The position numbers and the translations under genes were made by a program. Below, in pieces: positions 24,701-36,600 of a stretch of 64,000 nucleotides of DNA (positions are counted from its first letter, which is position 1; the number at the start of each line of letters is the position of its first letter). The notes under the pieces were generated by a model. That model was given only the letters and a program-made list of their open reading frames with translations. It was not told where the DNA came from and did not search any database. This stretch comes from Pyxicephalus adspersus (taxonomy: Eukaryota > Chordata > Amphibia > Anura > Pyxicephalidae): NCBI RefSeq assembly GCF_032062135.1, contig NC_092859.1:33772311-33836310 (forward strand), read 5' to 3'.

Positions 24701-27546
24701 GTCAGCAGTCACCCTTCTTCCTAAAAATATTAACCTTTCTTCCTGAATGTTTCATATTAAAGGGTAAGGAGCATGTTTACCTAAAAAATAGCTTTTGTTA
24801 TTTAAAGAAGAACTGATTCAAAAACTGTTGGCAGGAAATGTATGTGTATATATGTATGTATTTGTGTGTGTATGTATGTATGTATATATATATAGAGAGA
24901 GAGAGACTATATTATATTATATGTATATTATATGTAGACTTATACTACAAAGGAAACACCTATTTTAATGTTCCTTTCTTTAAGATTCTCTGTAGAGATT
25001 TAGTTCAAAAATAACTGATTTATTCTCTTTTTGGATTGTTGCATATGCATTGGATTTGGGATCATCAAAGCTAGTTACCTCCAGCTGTATTTAGATATCT
25101 CTGCAATTAAACCCGAATTCCACAGCTGCTGGTTGACACGTCAGATTTGTAAATGTGAAATGGTTGGAGTAAACTTGTCATCTTTGACCCGAGAGTGGCT
25201 TGGGAAAAAAGCAGGCTCTGGCTATTTTGGCCTCTGTTGTTGAGTTCACACAGTATTTTCAGCAAGTTTCTTATGAGCAAGTTTCAAGAGCCTTCTTATT
25301 CTCATGCTTGGAAATTCCTGAATTGCATTCCAGTTTATATTTTAGTTTCCTAGCAGTGCTTTTATCATCCACTTATCACTTATTTTACTTGTCTTTATGG
25401 ATTACAAACAAATGTTAAATATGAAATCTAATCAGTTAAATGACATAAGCTATTTATGACAGTTATAAGACATATAGTTAAATGTTGGTACCTTTGCTTC
25501 AATGACCTATAGTAATAATGTGAGTATAGCTAACTCAGTGGTATTAGGTAACTCTTGCAAATTTGATGATTTTCAGGTAGGAGTAAAAGAAGTTTGTATA
25601 CTTACTATATGTGGTATTTACTAACTGAATGCATTTTTATAATTTCTTTCAAGTGGGGCAAAAGGACAGCCAAGTGGTGATGAAGCTGACTCTGGAACAA
25701 AGGTGGAAGCGGGTAAGAAATTGGAGGACCTGCGCCGACGTAGAGGTGAACAGGAAACTGGGGAGTTTGAGAAGTTAAAGCAGAAACAGCAGGAATCAGC
25801 AGCAGAATTGGAGGAGCTGAAGAAAAGACGTGAGGAAAGGAAAAAACTCATGGAAGAGGAGGAACAGAGAAAGAAACAAGAAGAGGCAGAGAGAAAAGCC
25901 AGAGAAGAGGTGGGGAAATAATCCTTATCAACATAATTTTTCAATTTATTAGAATTTTCTGGAAATACATCCGGACAATTACTAACTCTTACATGACTAT
26001 CACTTAACACCTTGTCACTAACTGAAAAAACTGCTTTTAAAACTAAATTCCTCCCTCCATGCATGTCAAAAGCCCTTTCTAACTGTGATAGCCCCACTCT
26101 TATTTGAAAATTAATATAGTAGCCATGGTAAAAGCAAAGGAGTATACTGGTAAATGTAACCTAAATGACAGCTCAGAATTTGCTGGGGTTGTGATATCAC
26201 ATTCAAAATCAGCAGTAGTCTTAGAGCTTTGGACGTGTATAAAAGCCTTGCTTTTGTAAACCTCCAAAGCTCTAAGGCTACGTAGAATCTAAATTAAAAT
26301 GTATTTTTTTGTATCTTTAGGAAGAAAAAAAGAGACAGAAGGAGGAAAGAGAGCGAAGAAGAGCAGAAGCTGCAGAGAAACGTCAACAACAGGAAAATGA
26401 GGGTGTATCAGAAGAAAAGAAACCGTTTAAATGTTTTACCCCAAAAGCTTCATCTCTTAAGGTATGAGCACAAAGTAAATACGTGTGTGTGTTACTTTTT
26501 TTTGGCTCCAATATCCTTAACTGGTTTGGCTTTTCTTTAATGATCAAAAACCAATAAGCTCAGTTCCCAATCAGATAGAGTTTAGTGTAAAAAATATTCT
26601 CTAGTTTCAATATTTAAAACTAATCGTTGTCAAATTGTAAGAAACAAATACAGTATTAAAAAACAATAATATAAATAAAAAAAGAAAAAGAAAATGAGTT
26701 GTAAGTTAAAACTTTCGGCAGGTTCTGGTGCAAATTAAAAACCTTCACAGCAGGGACAAAGGATGTAAAGACCTGACACAATCACTAACCACTCCTTATT
26801 TTATTCAAGATACACTTTATCCAACACATACTGATGGTCTGGGCATCTAACCATGGAAAGGGCAAAAGAATTTATTGCACCAAAAATATCCACTAACTTA
26901 ATAGAATGAAGCTGTCAACTATATGAGAATAGCAAAACTTGTGTTATAGTAAAAACACATCCATTTTTAAGATGCCTTGAACAAGTAACAAAAAAGCATG
27001 AAGGAGCTTAGCAATGAGAAGTTTATCTGAGTCTTTTAAGTGGGATATAGTCAAACATATAAATGGTCCATATAGTAAACTTAGTAAAAAGTTATTTACT
27101 TTATGGTGAGTGGAAATGATAAGGGGAGCTCTCAGTGTTTGGAAGAAATTAGGTTATGCCCTTAGGTAATGCTTATTGACAGTAAAAGCTGTCAAAATGC
27201 AAAAATAAATCAAAATGAATAGTCTCCCCCAAGGGATATAAGGAAGGCCTGTTGGAGCAATTTGTTGGACCATGCTTAATTATGCCTTCCTCTGGATCAA
27301 ACACAGTTTGAGTGTGCTGGGAACTGTCTTTTTGTTAACATTTTTTTAAACCTATATAATTGATTTTGTTGGCTCCAAATTTAATTATATTAATGGTAAT
27401 AATAATAATAATAACAATAAAAGGCTAACATGTTGCTTCTTTTTCCTTGCAATCAGAGGTTCTTTGTTATTTTATATAGTGTATGTCATATTTTCTTTCT
27501 GATTTGTTTGAAATGTAAAGTGTAGACAGAAAAAGAAAAAACTATA

Positions 27547-27601
<55 letters not shown>

Positions 27602-30600
27602 CATTATAATTGGAGAAATTATTTTATGTATCCAGTATTAAAAAACCTTAATAGATAATAGTTCTGTATTTCCTAAAAAAGTTTTATAAAATGTTTTTGA
27701 CTTCACTTAGAGGCAATCTGTGCATTTATTTTACTTTATTTTCCTTATTTATCTTCTTTTTTTTATATTTTTTCAAGTTATATGTGAACATTTGCTAAAA
27801 TCATCAATTTATTTAAAAGGGCTGGATGCTAAGGCAGGTCCTAGAATGGTGCTTCCCAATAGACATTTTAAATACACTCTACATACATTTACATACATTT
27901 TTGGTATTTTCGGCACAGTGAAATAAAGATTAAACCTCTGTATGGTTTTTATTGCTGTTTGTGTAGCCAGCAAGGTAGAAATTAGCCCACAAGACAAGAA
28001 GTAGGTCACGAAAAGCAAAAAAAATAATTCGTAAGCAAAATAAAATTAGGACCTGAATCTATAACTGAATTCTACTTTAGGAAGAGTAAAAAGAGGGAAG
28101 GGCCAATCTTGGGGTTATCTGGCTATTTGTTGTCCCATTACAGTGATCTTTAAACAACCTGTGTGGTCACCAGAACAGGAAGTAAAAAGAATTCTTCCCA
28201 ACAGAAACCACAATGAAAACTAGAGAGATTTTATAACTTTTCCCAATCTAAACAAACCCCAAAAAATGAGTTTTGGCTTGAGTTGGTGCTGTGGACAAAT
28301 CAGCAAAGATTTATACATGTTCTGATTTTAAGGTTCATATTTGAGCTTTTGAATTCCTATTCAGTAAATCAAAGTGCAGTGCACACATTGCAGTAGCCCA
28401 CAGTAAGAATTGAACTGGTTTGGTTTATATATCGTCATTTCTCTTTAAACGTTTTGTTGAATAAGTCTTTTTATGGTGGTTTGAATTTGTTTTTCTCTGT
28501 GCATGGAGTCATAGTTCATCTTGGAATGCAGTTGTTACTTCTTATGGTAATTATTCATTATTCCAAAATACACAAGTGGTATAAGTGATATTTGTGAAAG
28601 ATATTCCAACTTCTGTAAAAGAGCCACAAATAATATTTCACAAGCTGGTTTAGGGAAAAGACGTTTTATTACTTTTCTGGACAAATATCTAAAAGTTTGA
28701 TAATCTTATTAGGATGTTGGATATTTAACTGGGATCTTGAGTCAGAATAAATAGTCTAGTATTACCTTAAATCTTGAACTGCTGTACAAGTTTCTCTGCT
28801 GTGCTTAGTTACTTATTCTGATTTACCTGCACACCGGGAGCATCTAACGGGAAGCGGTCTATTCCGCTTGGTACATTGGACAGTGTTGTCAGTGTCACAT
28901 GCTACAGGCACTGGGAACTGGAAGGATGTTTAGGATAGCCAGCAGGCAGAGAGATCACAGGAAGAAGCTCAAATTGTTCCCATGCCTCTAACATGGGAAA
29001 CCTCCTGGCTTTGTAGTTGGGCAAAACATTTTGCTTGCTAAACCTTTACACTGTTGTATGTAACTGGTGTATTTCTGGCATATGTCCAAATTACCAAATG
29101 ACTGGTTTGGGCCTGGTGGATGTGTTAGGTAAAAATCACACTGTAAAATACACATAATTACCTTTGCATGAGTAAATATCACTTGTGTATTTAGGTTAAA
29201 ATGCATATCTATAGTAAATGATTTAACACAGTCTTGTAGATAATAAAGCAGTCAATGTTGTCATTCCATTGGTGCCTTTTGCTGTCCATAATTTTGCCAA
29301 TTTTGTTCCTTTCCATCAGCTTTTAACCACAATTCCAAAAGAAAAATGTATAGAAATTGATCAAAGTCTTTTTAATATGCATTTAGTTGTATAAATATTT
29401 TTTACTGATATAGTCAATCATTTATTTCCTGGAAACCAGAATCCAGTAGTGGTTGAAAGCTTATTAAAGAATTTAAAATTGGTTATTGCATGACCAGCTT
29501 TTTTTACAATCAGATGCATGCTAAGCTGTGTTCATATATGAGAGTTTATAGAAGGTACTCCAAATATGTCCCCCTACAAAAAGGACCTCTTGGCAGACAG
29601 TCTTAGTTATTGGAAATACGTTGGAAGTAAATTCCTAGAAACTAAGCAAACACCCACAAGGTCAATTGACCACCAAGAATACAAAATTTAAATTTGGGCA
29701 ATAAATTGCCAGGTTTAACAAAATCTTTTAAAAAACCAACTTAATTATGATTAAAACTAGGTTTCTATTTCATATGATCAGGGAAAATCGGATCCCATCT
29801 TTTTGTGGTAAATCAAACCATAATTGTATTACTTTAATTGCATTTTGATTAAAAAAACAAGGAAAATTTTAGTTTAATCAACTTGCCTATGCTTGGTGAG
29901 CTTTAGGATTGCTCTTGTGTCCATTCATTGTAGCAGGTATTTTATCCTACTAAAATAACCGAGTACTAATAGATATCAAATTTATAAAGGGTTATAATAT
30001 TCCATGTTTTCTTATTCCCAGATTGAGGAGCGAGCGGAGTTCTTGAACAGGTCAAGTCAGAAAAGGTAAGCGATGATAACTTTCCAAAATTTTTTTACAA
30101 TTAATGGTATTTTCTATTTTCCAGAAATCACAAATTTAAGTTTTTTATCCTCCCTACTAAAACATTTTTAGGTTTTGAAACTGCCTTTGCTTTAAATAGG
30201 AACAGAACTCTGAAAGCTCTGCTTAAAAAAGGCACAAAGAGGGCAAAGGCTAGTTGCCAGTTTAAACTTTGGTCCTCCTGCAGCTTATGTTTTCCCCATT
30301 ACCACAACTTGTTATGTACTCTGTATGTCTTTGGTATAGAGGTGGCTTGGTGGAAGCAGGGTTTTGCCTCCAGCAAGGGGAACACTGACAGCAGACCAGT
30401 AATATCACAAAATTGCACTCCAAATCTGATGGAACTAGTCCCTATTTAATGTGCAGCGCTGTGTAATATGTTGGCGCTATATAAATCCTGTTTATTATTA
30501 TTAATATTAATAGTAATAATAATAATAATAATATAGTTAGCAGTGCCTTAGATCTAATTCAGCAGATATCGGGGAGGATGCAGTCACAGTGCTTAGGCTT

Positions 30601-33600
30601 CCTCAAACTCTAGACAGTGCTCTGTTCTTTTTCAGGAGGGAGAATCCCTGTATCAAAGCAATTCTTAACATAATATGCTAAATTCCAGTTTAAGTAATTT
30701 AAGATTATTTGGATTTAACAGATTTTGTTTTATTTATTCAAAGTCTTCTTCTTGTATAGTAGAATTCAGTTTAGGATGATTGTCTGCAATCTCTACCTTA
30801 ATTGTTCTTCAGTTTCCACCAATTTCCTCCATTCCCATCTCTTAACAGAGTCCATTCTGTTCTCAGGAAAGCACTTATTAAAAAGTCACAAGTCCCATAG
30901 AACGAAAGCTTTGTTCCTTGATTAAAGCAGTGCATGCACTTCCCAGACCCTCAGATAACAATCTGTAATTTCTAATCAGCAATGCTTGTAGTCAGAGGAA
31001 GTAAAAGACCAATGTTGCTGATTTTCATGCTTAGCATTAGTCATTATTTTCCTGGAAATACAGTTTACAGTCTTTGCTTATCTGCAGTTATTCTACAAAA
31101 TCAACACCAGAGGGCAGGCTTTCCAAAGAACACCTGAACTACAATTTTTGGCTTTTAGACTCCACAACAGATGTTTCATCACAGATATGTTACAAACCCA
31201 GCAGATACATATTAAAAATTGTTGGCTAATTTTATATGTAGTGTTCTTCAGCATCATATGAATTTAATTAGGTTACGCAACAGTTCTGGCTTAGCTAAAG
31301 TTTTTTTCCTTTAGTTTAGTTTAGCATAAGTTTTTTTTAAAGGGATGCCCTGACACTTCTTTCTCCTTGTGTATCCCCCATAAGAATAGTAGGTATAAAA
31401 GTCTCATGAGATTTTGCATATGTATAGATGACAGCAGCCAGTTAGATCTTCTTGTGCTCTTTCATGGGATTTAGTAGAACTTCACTGTGGGACCAACTTG
31501 TGAAAAAGATGATGATGGACTAGATATTAGATAAGGGGCCTTATTTATTAAAGCTCTCCAAGGCAGGTTCCTATTCTGGAGACACAACATGAAATAGGAG
31601 GATATCTCTCATCTTCAACTTTAGAAAGTTTAATGGGATTTTTTTGTGTCTGTTTTTGAACTGATATAAAAATTTTAATAATTATAAGTTTATTTTGTTA
31701 TTTTTTTTAATCAAATTTCTTTCAAAATGTATTTTGCAGTGTTAAATCTCCACAACCTGCCGTGGTGTCTAAGATTGACAGCCGACTTGAGCAATACACT
31801 AGTGCAATTGGAGTAAGTATGGTATAATCTATTGTATTTAAGGTTTGGTTCACAAAAAAGTGGAGGAACTCCATGGGCTCAGCCAGCTCCTGGCTTCATG
31901 TGATAGACCAATGGCAGATCTCCCTGCCATAAATTGTGACCTTTTCCTGCCCACTCTGAAATTGTTCCAGCTCCCTTATTACTCTTCATTATATAACATA
32001 AACAAGCCCTGTATACAATGGGAACTCCTCATATTGGGCACCAATAGAGTCCTTGAGAGATTCCTTCAAATCCTTCTTCAGGCTCCTGTTCCTTGCTTCT
32101 TTCATTAGGAGGGAATAATAAAATAAGTCCAAACTATCACTTTTCATCCTGCAGCAGGTGGCACTCTCGTCTGCTGTCGAATGCTATTTGAATTTGGACA
32201 GGCATGTTCTTTCTTTATTTAAAATTCTTGACTGCTGTTCCTAATAATTCTACCTGGTATCAGATATAAATTTGTATAACAGATTGCTGTGACCAGCATC
32301 AAAGTAAGGGGATTTTTGTTAACCAGTCACATGTATAGAAGAAAGCCTGTGACAGTAAAGAATAAAATAAATATTTGATTTTATTACTTGTCGTTAGTCA
32401 TGCTTTTAAGCTGTACAACAACCTATGCTGCAATTTAATTGGCGGCTTGGATTTTGGAAATGATAATTACTTATTGCCTAATAGCTGCCCATTGCTAAAG
32501 GGAACAGTGACACCAAGAGGCTGATTTACCTAAAGCAGAACTAAACTGACACTAATGCATGCAATATGTTGCTGTTGAAAGATAAACGATAATGCAAGAA
32601 TAGATATTTTAATTATCAAAATTGTATCTTCTTGTAAGATATACTTAAATGAGCCTAATTCATTTCTTGAAAAATAACTTTGCAAAGAATATCCAATCAC
32701 ATTCAAGAAAATATTTGTATTTTTTGTATTTTTACTTGTACATGATGTCTTGGAAGAACATAATTTACTTTGCTCTGTACAGTCAACATCTCTTTAATAA
32801 TTTAAACTCCTGGAGTCTATGGCAGGCCTTAACCAAAACATTTAAAAATAAAATTGACCTTAGAAAACAATATAGACCCTCCCTAAAGCAGAGAAAATAT
32901 AGGAAATCTGATTTTACTGTGATAATACCACTCTAATTGTAGGCAGGGAAATTAAGATTAAACCTTTTTATGAGTAGCTTTTTAACATTGAGCTGAAAAA
33001 TAGTAATATTTTATTAGTCCAACTGTATATAAAAAAAATTCAGATATTGGAATAGAAAAGCCAGCTGAACTATCTGTAATAGTTTACTATTCATTTATTT
33101 TCCAGAACAACAAAAGTGCCAAACCTGCCAAAGCTGCTCCAGCAGACCTGCCACTGCCAACCGAAGGCGTGCGTAATATCAAGAATATGTGGGAGAAAGG
33201 CAACGTCTTCTCATCCCCAGGGGGTGTAACGTCACCAAACAAGGTATGCACAATGTATTTTATGCATTTTAGAGGAAAACTGTATTTGGGTCAGTTTTAT
33301 TTTTTTTCTTACCTATCTACAAGATCTTCCATTCTTGGGGGAATGCCTTTGTCTGTTTCAGCCTGACTTGTACCCCTGTGCACAAATGCAGCTCCATTAG
33401 AACATTGATGAGATCAGTGAGGAGGAACTTGAGTGTCCTGCACACAGCTCTAACACTGAACATGTTTGGTGTTGGAATGATGATTGTAAGCCGGGTCTCC
33501 TGGTCCAACATCACTTCCTGACCCTTTACAATATATCTTGGCTAAATGGCTGCAGGTACCCACAGACACGTCCCCAAGTTTTGGAAAAAGCCTTTCCAGA

Positions 33601-36600
33601 GGAGAGATGACTTTTACATACCTTAAAGCAGAACTAAACCCTGTTATATTTTCCAGTCCTTGTTCCATTGTGGGCGCAGCCACCTTCTTCTCTTCTTTAT
33701 TGTCATCTTCAGACACCTCAAATTGCCAAACTGGCATGACATAATTCCCGCACAGGTGTACAGGTTTCATTTAATCCTGGCAACTGCAAAGGAAGCCAGG
33801 ATGCTCCAGGTATCCCAGCTACCAAAGTTTACAGCTGAAGCAATTAATCAGGCAGATAAGAATTCTTACTGCAGAAGGGACATTGCCTGCCCCTTTCTGC
33901 AATAAAGCCCTGCCTGATCACAAACTTTTAAAGTGAAACTCGGAAGTTTGGTTGGGTGGAAAACTCCAAATCAATGTATGCCTATAATTTTAGAGTTTAA
34001 CCATTTTAATATACAACCAAGTTTAACCAAGCTCATATACAACATAGAAAGTTATATGTTTGTTCATACATAAATGTGTTAGGCATGATATTTATTAACT
34101 CCCTAAAATTAGTTTAACAAATATTTTGATTCCTTTATGGTTTTAGGAAACCGCAGGAATAAAAGTGGGTGTTTCCAGTCGTATTAGTGAATGGCTAACT
34201 AAAACTCCAGAGACCAACAAGACGCCTTCATCAAAGCCTGCAGTAAGTTGAAGATCACTTGTCCCTTTTCAATGAACCATTAAAGTAATGTCCTTGTATG
34301 CCATTTTTTTTTTAAGACACACAATTGTGTAGGATACATGTACGCTAACATGAGTGCTTCTTTATACCTGAGCTTGGGGACAAAGTTAACCATCCATTGG
34401 CCCCCTCTTAGTACTGAAAGACTGCATGTCTTCTTTAAGAATGATACCAAAAGGTGACTAACTTACCTTATCCCTCTCTTCACTGGCAGCTAGTGCTTTT
34501 CACAGCTGTCCAACATTCCTCCGATGTAGGCGGGCCCTTGTTGTCCTCATGTACAATGCAGGACTGCTGGTCCTACATTGGATGTGATGACGTTGAGATT
34601 TTTAGAGCTGCAACTGGTCAGGCAGCAAAATAGAAGTGTCATGCAGGATGAGGGAAGCCTATGGGAGTGCGCAAAGGGATATTTATTTCACCTCATTCCA
34701 TTCCCTCTACACAAAATGGTAACCTTACAGTGCTGAGGGGTAACCATCTAGTCTAAGGTTAACTTGTCTCCAGCCTAAAGTTTAGCTTTCATTAGGTTTT
34801 AATGTTGTGTTATATCTATGAAAACTGCGGAAGGAAAACCAGAGACCATAGCAAAATAGAAGCTGAACACAAACTTAGATTGGCTGCTGTTATATACTAC
34901 TTTCTTCCCATCCTGCAGTATTTATATATCAGTATTTTTTTATTTTCCACTTTCATGTCTGTATTTTAACTCCTTTTATCTTTTTTCTTGCTCTCGATTA
35001 GCTGATTTTCTTTCCTTACTCGTCTGTCCATCAACCTACTGAATGGATCTCATCTCTGATGTCTTCTCTCCTTCCTCCTTCTTTCCTTTTTGGATTATGA
35101 TCTTTTCATTGTGGTGATAAGGTAATATTGTTAGTAAAACTGCAAAGATTCTTATATTAAGTTGCTGGATAACATTCAAATCCACTAACCTATGCACTGT
35201 ATTTTGTATGTGAACGTGCACACGTTATGGCTGCCAGTTCAGTTTGAATAAAATGCCAGTGCACCACAATGACCACGAATGGACATGTACTTTTTTTTAT
35301 TACAACGCATGGTGGTGGTGTTTGCGACACACAGATGTGAAGCCTGTCCTAATGATTTATAAAACAATACCAGTATTATTGCCTTTCTGGTATTCTCACA
35401 CAATTTCCCCACACAGCAGAAATTAGTCGGATATCAGAAGCTAATACACTGCTTTATTGCAGTACACAAGACTGGCACTGGTTTTCTCTCCCTGGATGCT
35501 GGTAGGGAAATGTTTAGGCAGCTTATAGGGGGAGAAGAGTATTAGGAGGACTTTAGCAATGTGATGATGCTCATCTCTAGTCCAACGAACAAGGAGATGA
35601 AACCAGAAGGGGATGCTACCTGCAGACCAGGAGATATACTATTTAGAACTGTTGTCTTAATGCAATGTCAAAGCAAATGATAGTTGGTACCTCTCTGCAA
35701 TGCATGCATTTCCCAGAATTGAAATTATGCTTTTTGTGTACCAAACACAAATGCGACTTCATGAACCTGCAGCATTCAAGTGCTGCTAGTAAACTGGTTC
35801 ATGATTATCTTGTAATGGATGAATTAGAACATTCTTGCTGTGCCATGTATAATATATGATAAACACGATCATATTCAAATGACAATTTCTGTATATTGTT
35901 CATTTAAAATTGTGTGTTCTGTTTCAGGATTTAAGACCTGGAGACGTATCTGGTAAAAGGAACCTCTGGGAGAGACAGCAAACAGACAAGGCTTCTACAC
36001 CATCTAAGGTGAGCTGAGCACTTCTTTTCTGTGTAAATAGTTTAAAGAGAACCAGTCATCAATGAGCGTGTTCATTTCAGAAATTTTTTAAGCCGGCTGG
36101 GAAGAAATCATAGGTGGGTGGCAGCCCCCTGTATTGTGACCCAACTCTTTAGTAGCCACCCAAAAACAGCCGGGTGGTTATTAAAAAGTGCTGGGTGGTG
36201 CACCCAGCTAAAAGGGGCTGGGGAGAACACTGGAGTATCTGTAAAACTGGAGTATCTAAAGCCTTGCACAGACATTTGGTGGATAAACCACACTGTTCTG
36301 TTCTTTGGAGAGGGGAGGGGGAGGACATAAACGAGAGGAACCCCACTGAGTTTACCTCCATAGGAGTGAACAGCATTTTATGTCAGACCATTTGTTTTGG
36401 GAGACTAATATAAGAAGTGTGTATGTAACTTTATTCTACAGTTTTAGGTTGTCATAATCGAGTTGTATAAATTTGTTTTCAGGAAGCCATGTGTGTTGTG
36501 TTGTATAGTTGTATTCTCTCCCTGTCCCCTGAGGAAGGGATGTCACTTCAGTTACAAGTTTTAGAGTCCCCATTAAGGCAGACCTATCTTTTCCTAGCTC

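Larger units (their letters stand above)
30066..31739. other. CALD1 intron 9
   Basis: It contains the SINE tail at 30438-30533 and a short family A MITE end at 31534-31567. The remainder has no feature. Confidence 0.7.

Noticed and set aside
25621..26097. 158-codon minus-strand frame over CALD1 exon 6
   Set aside because: Antisense shadow of the charged helix exon and its intron.
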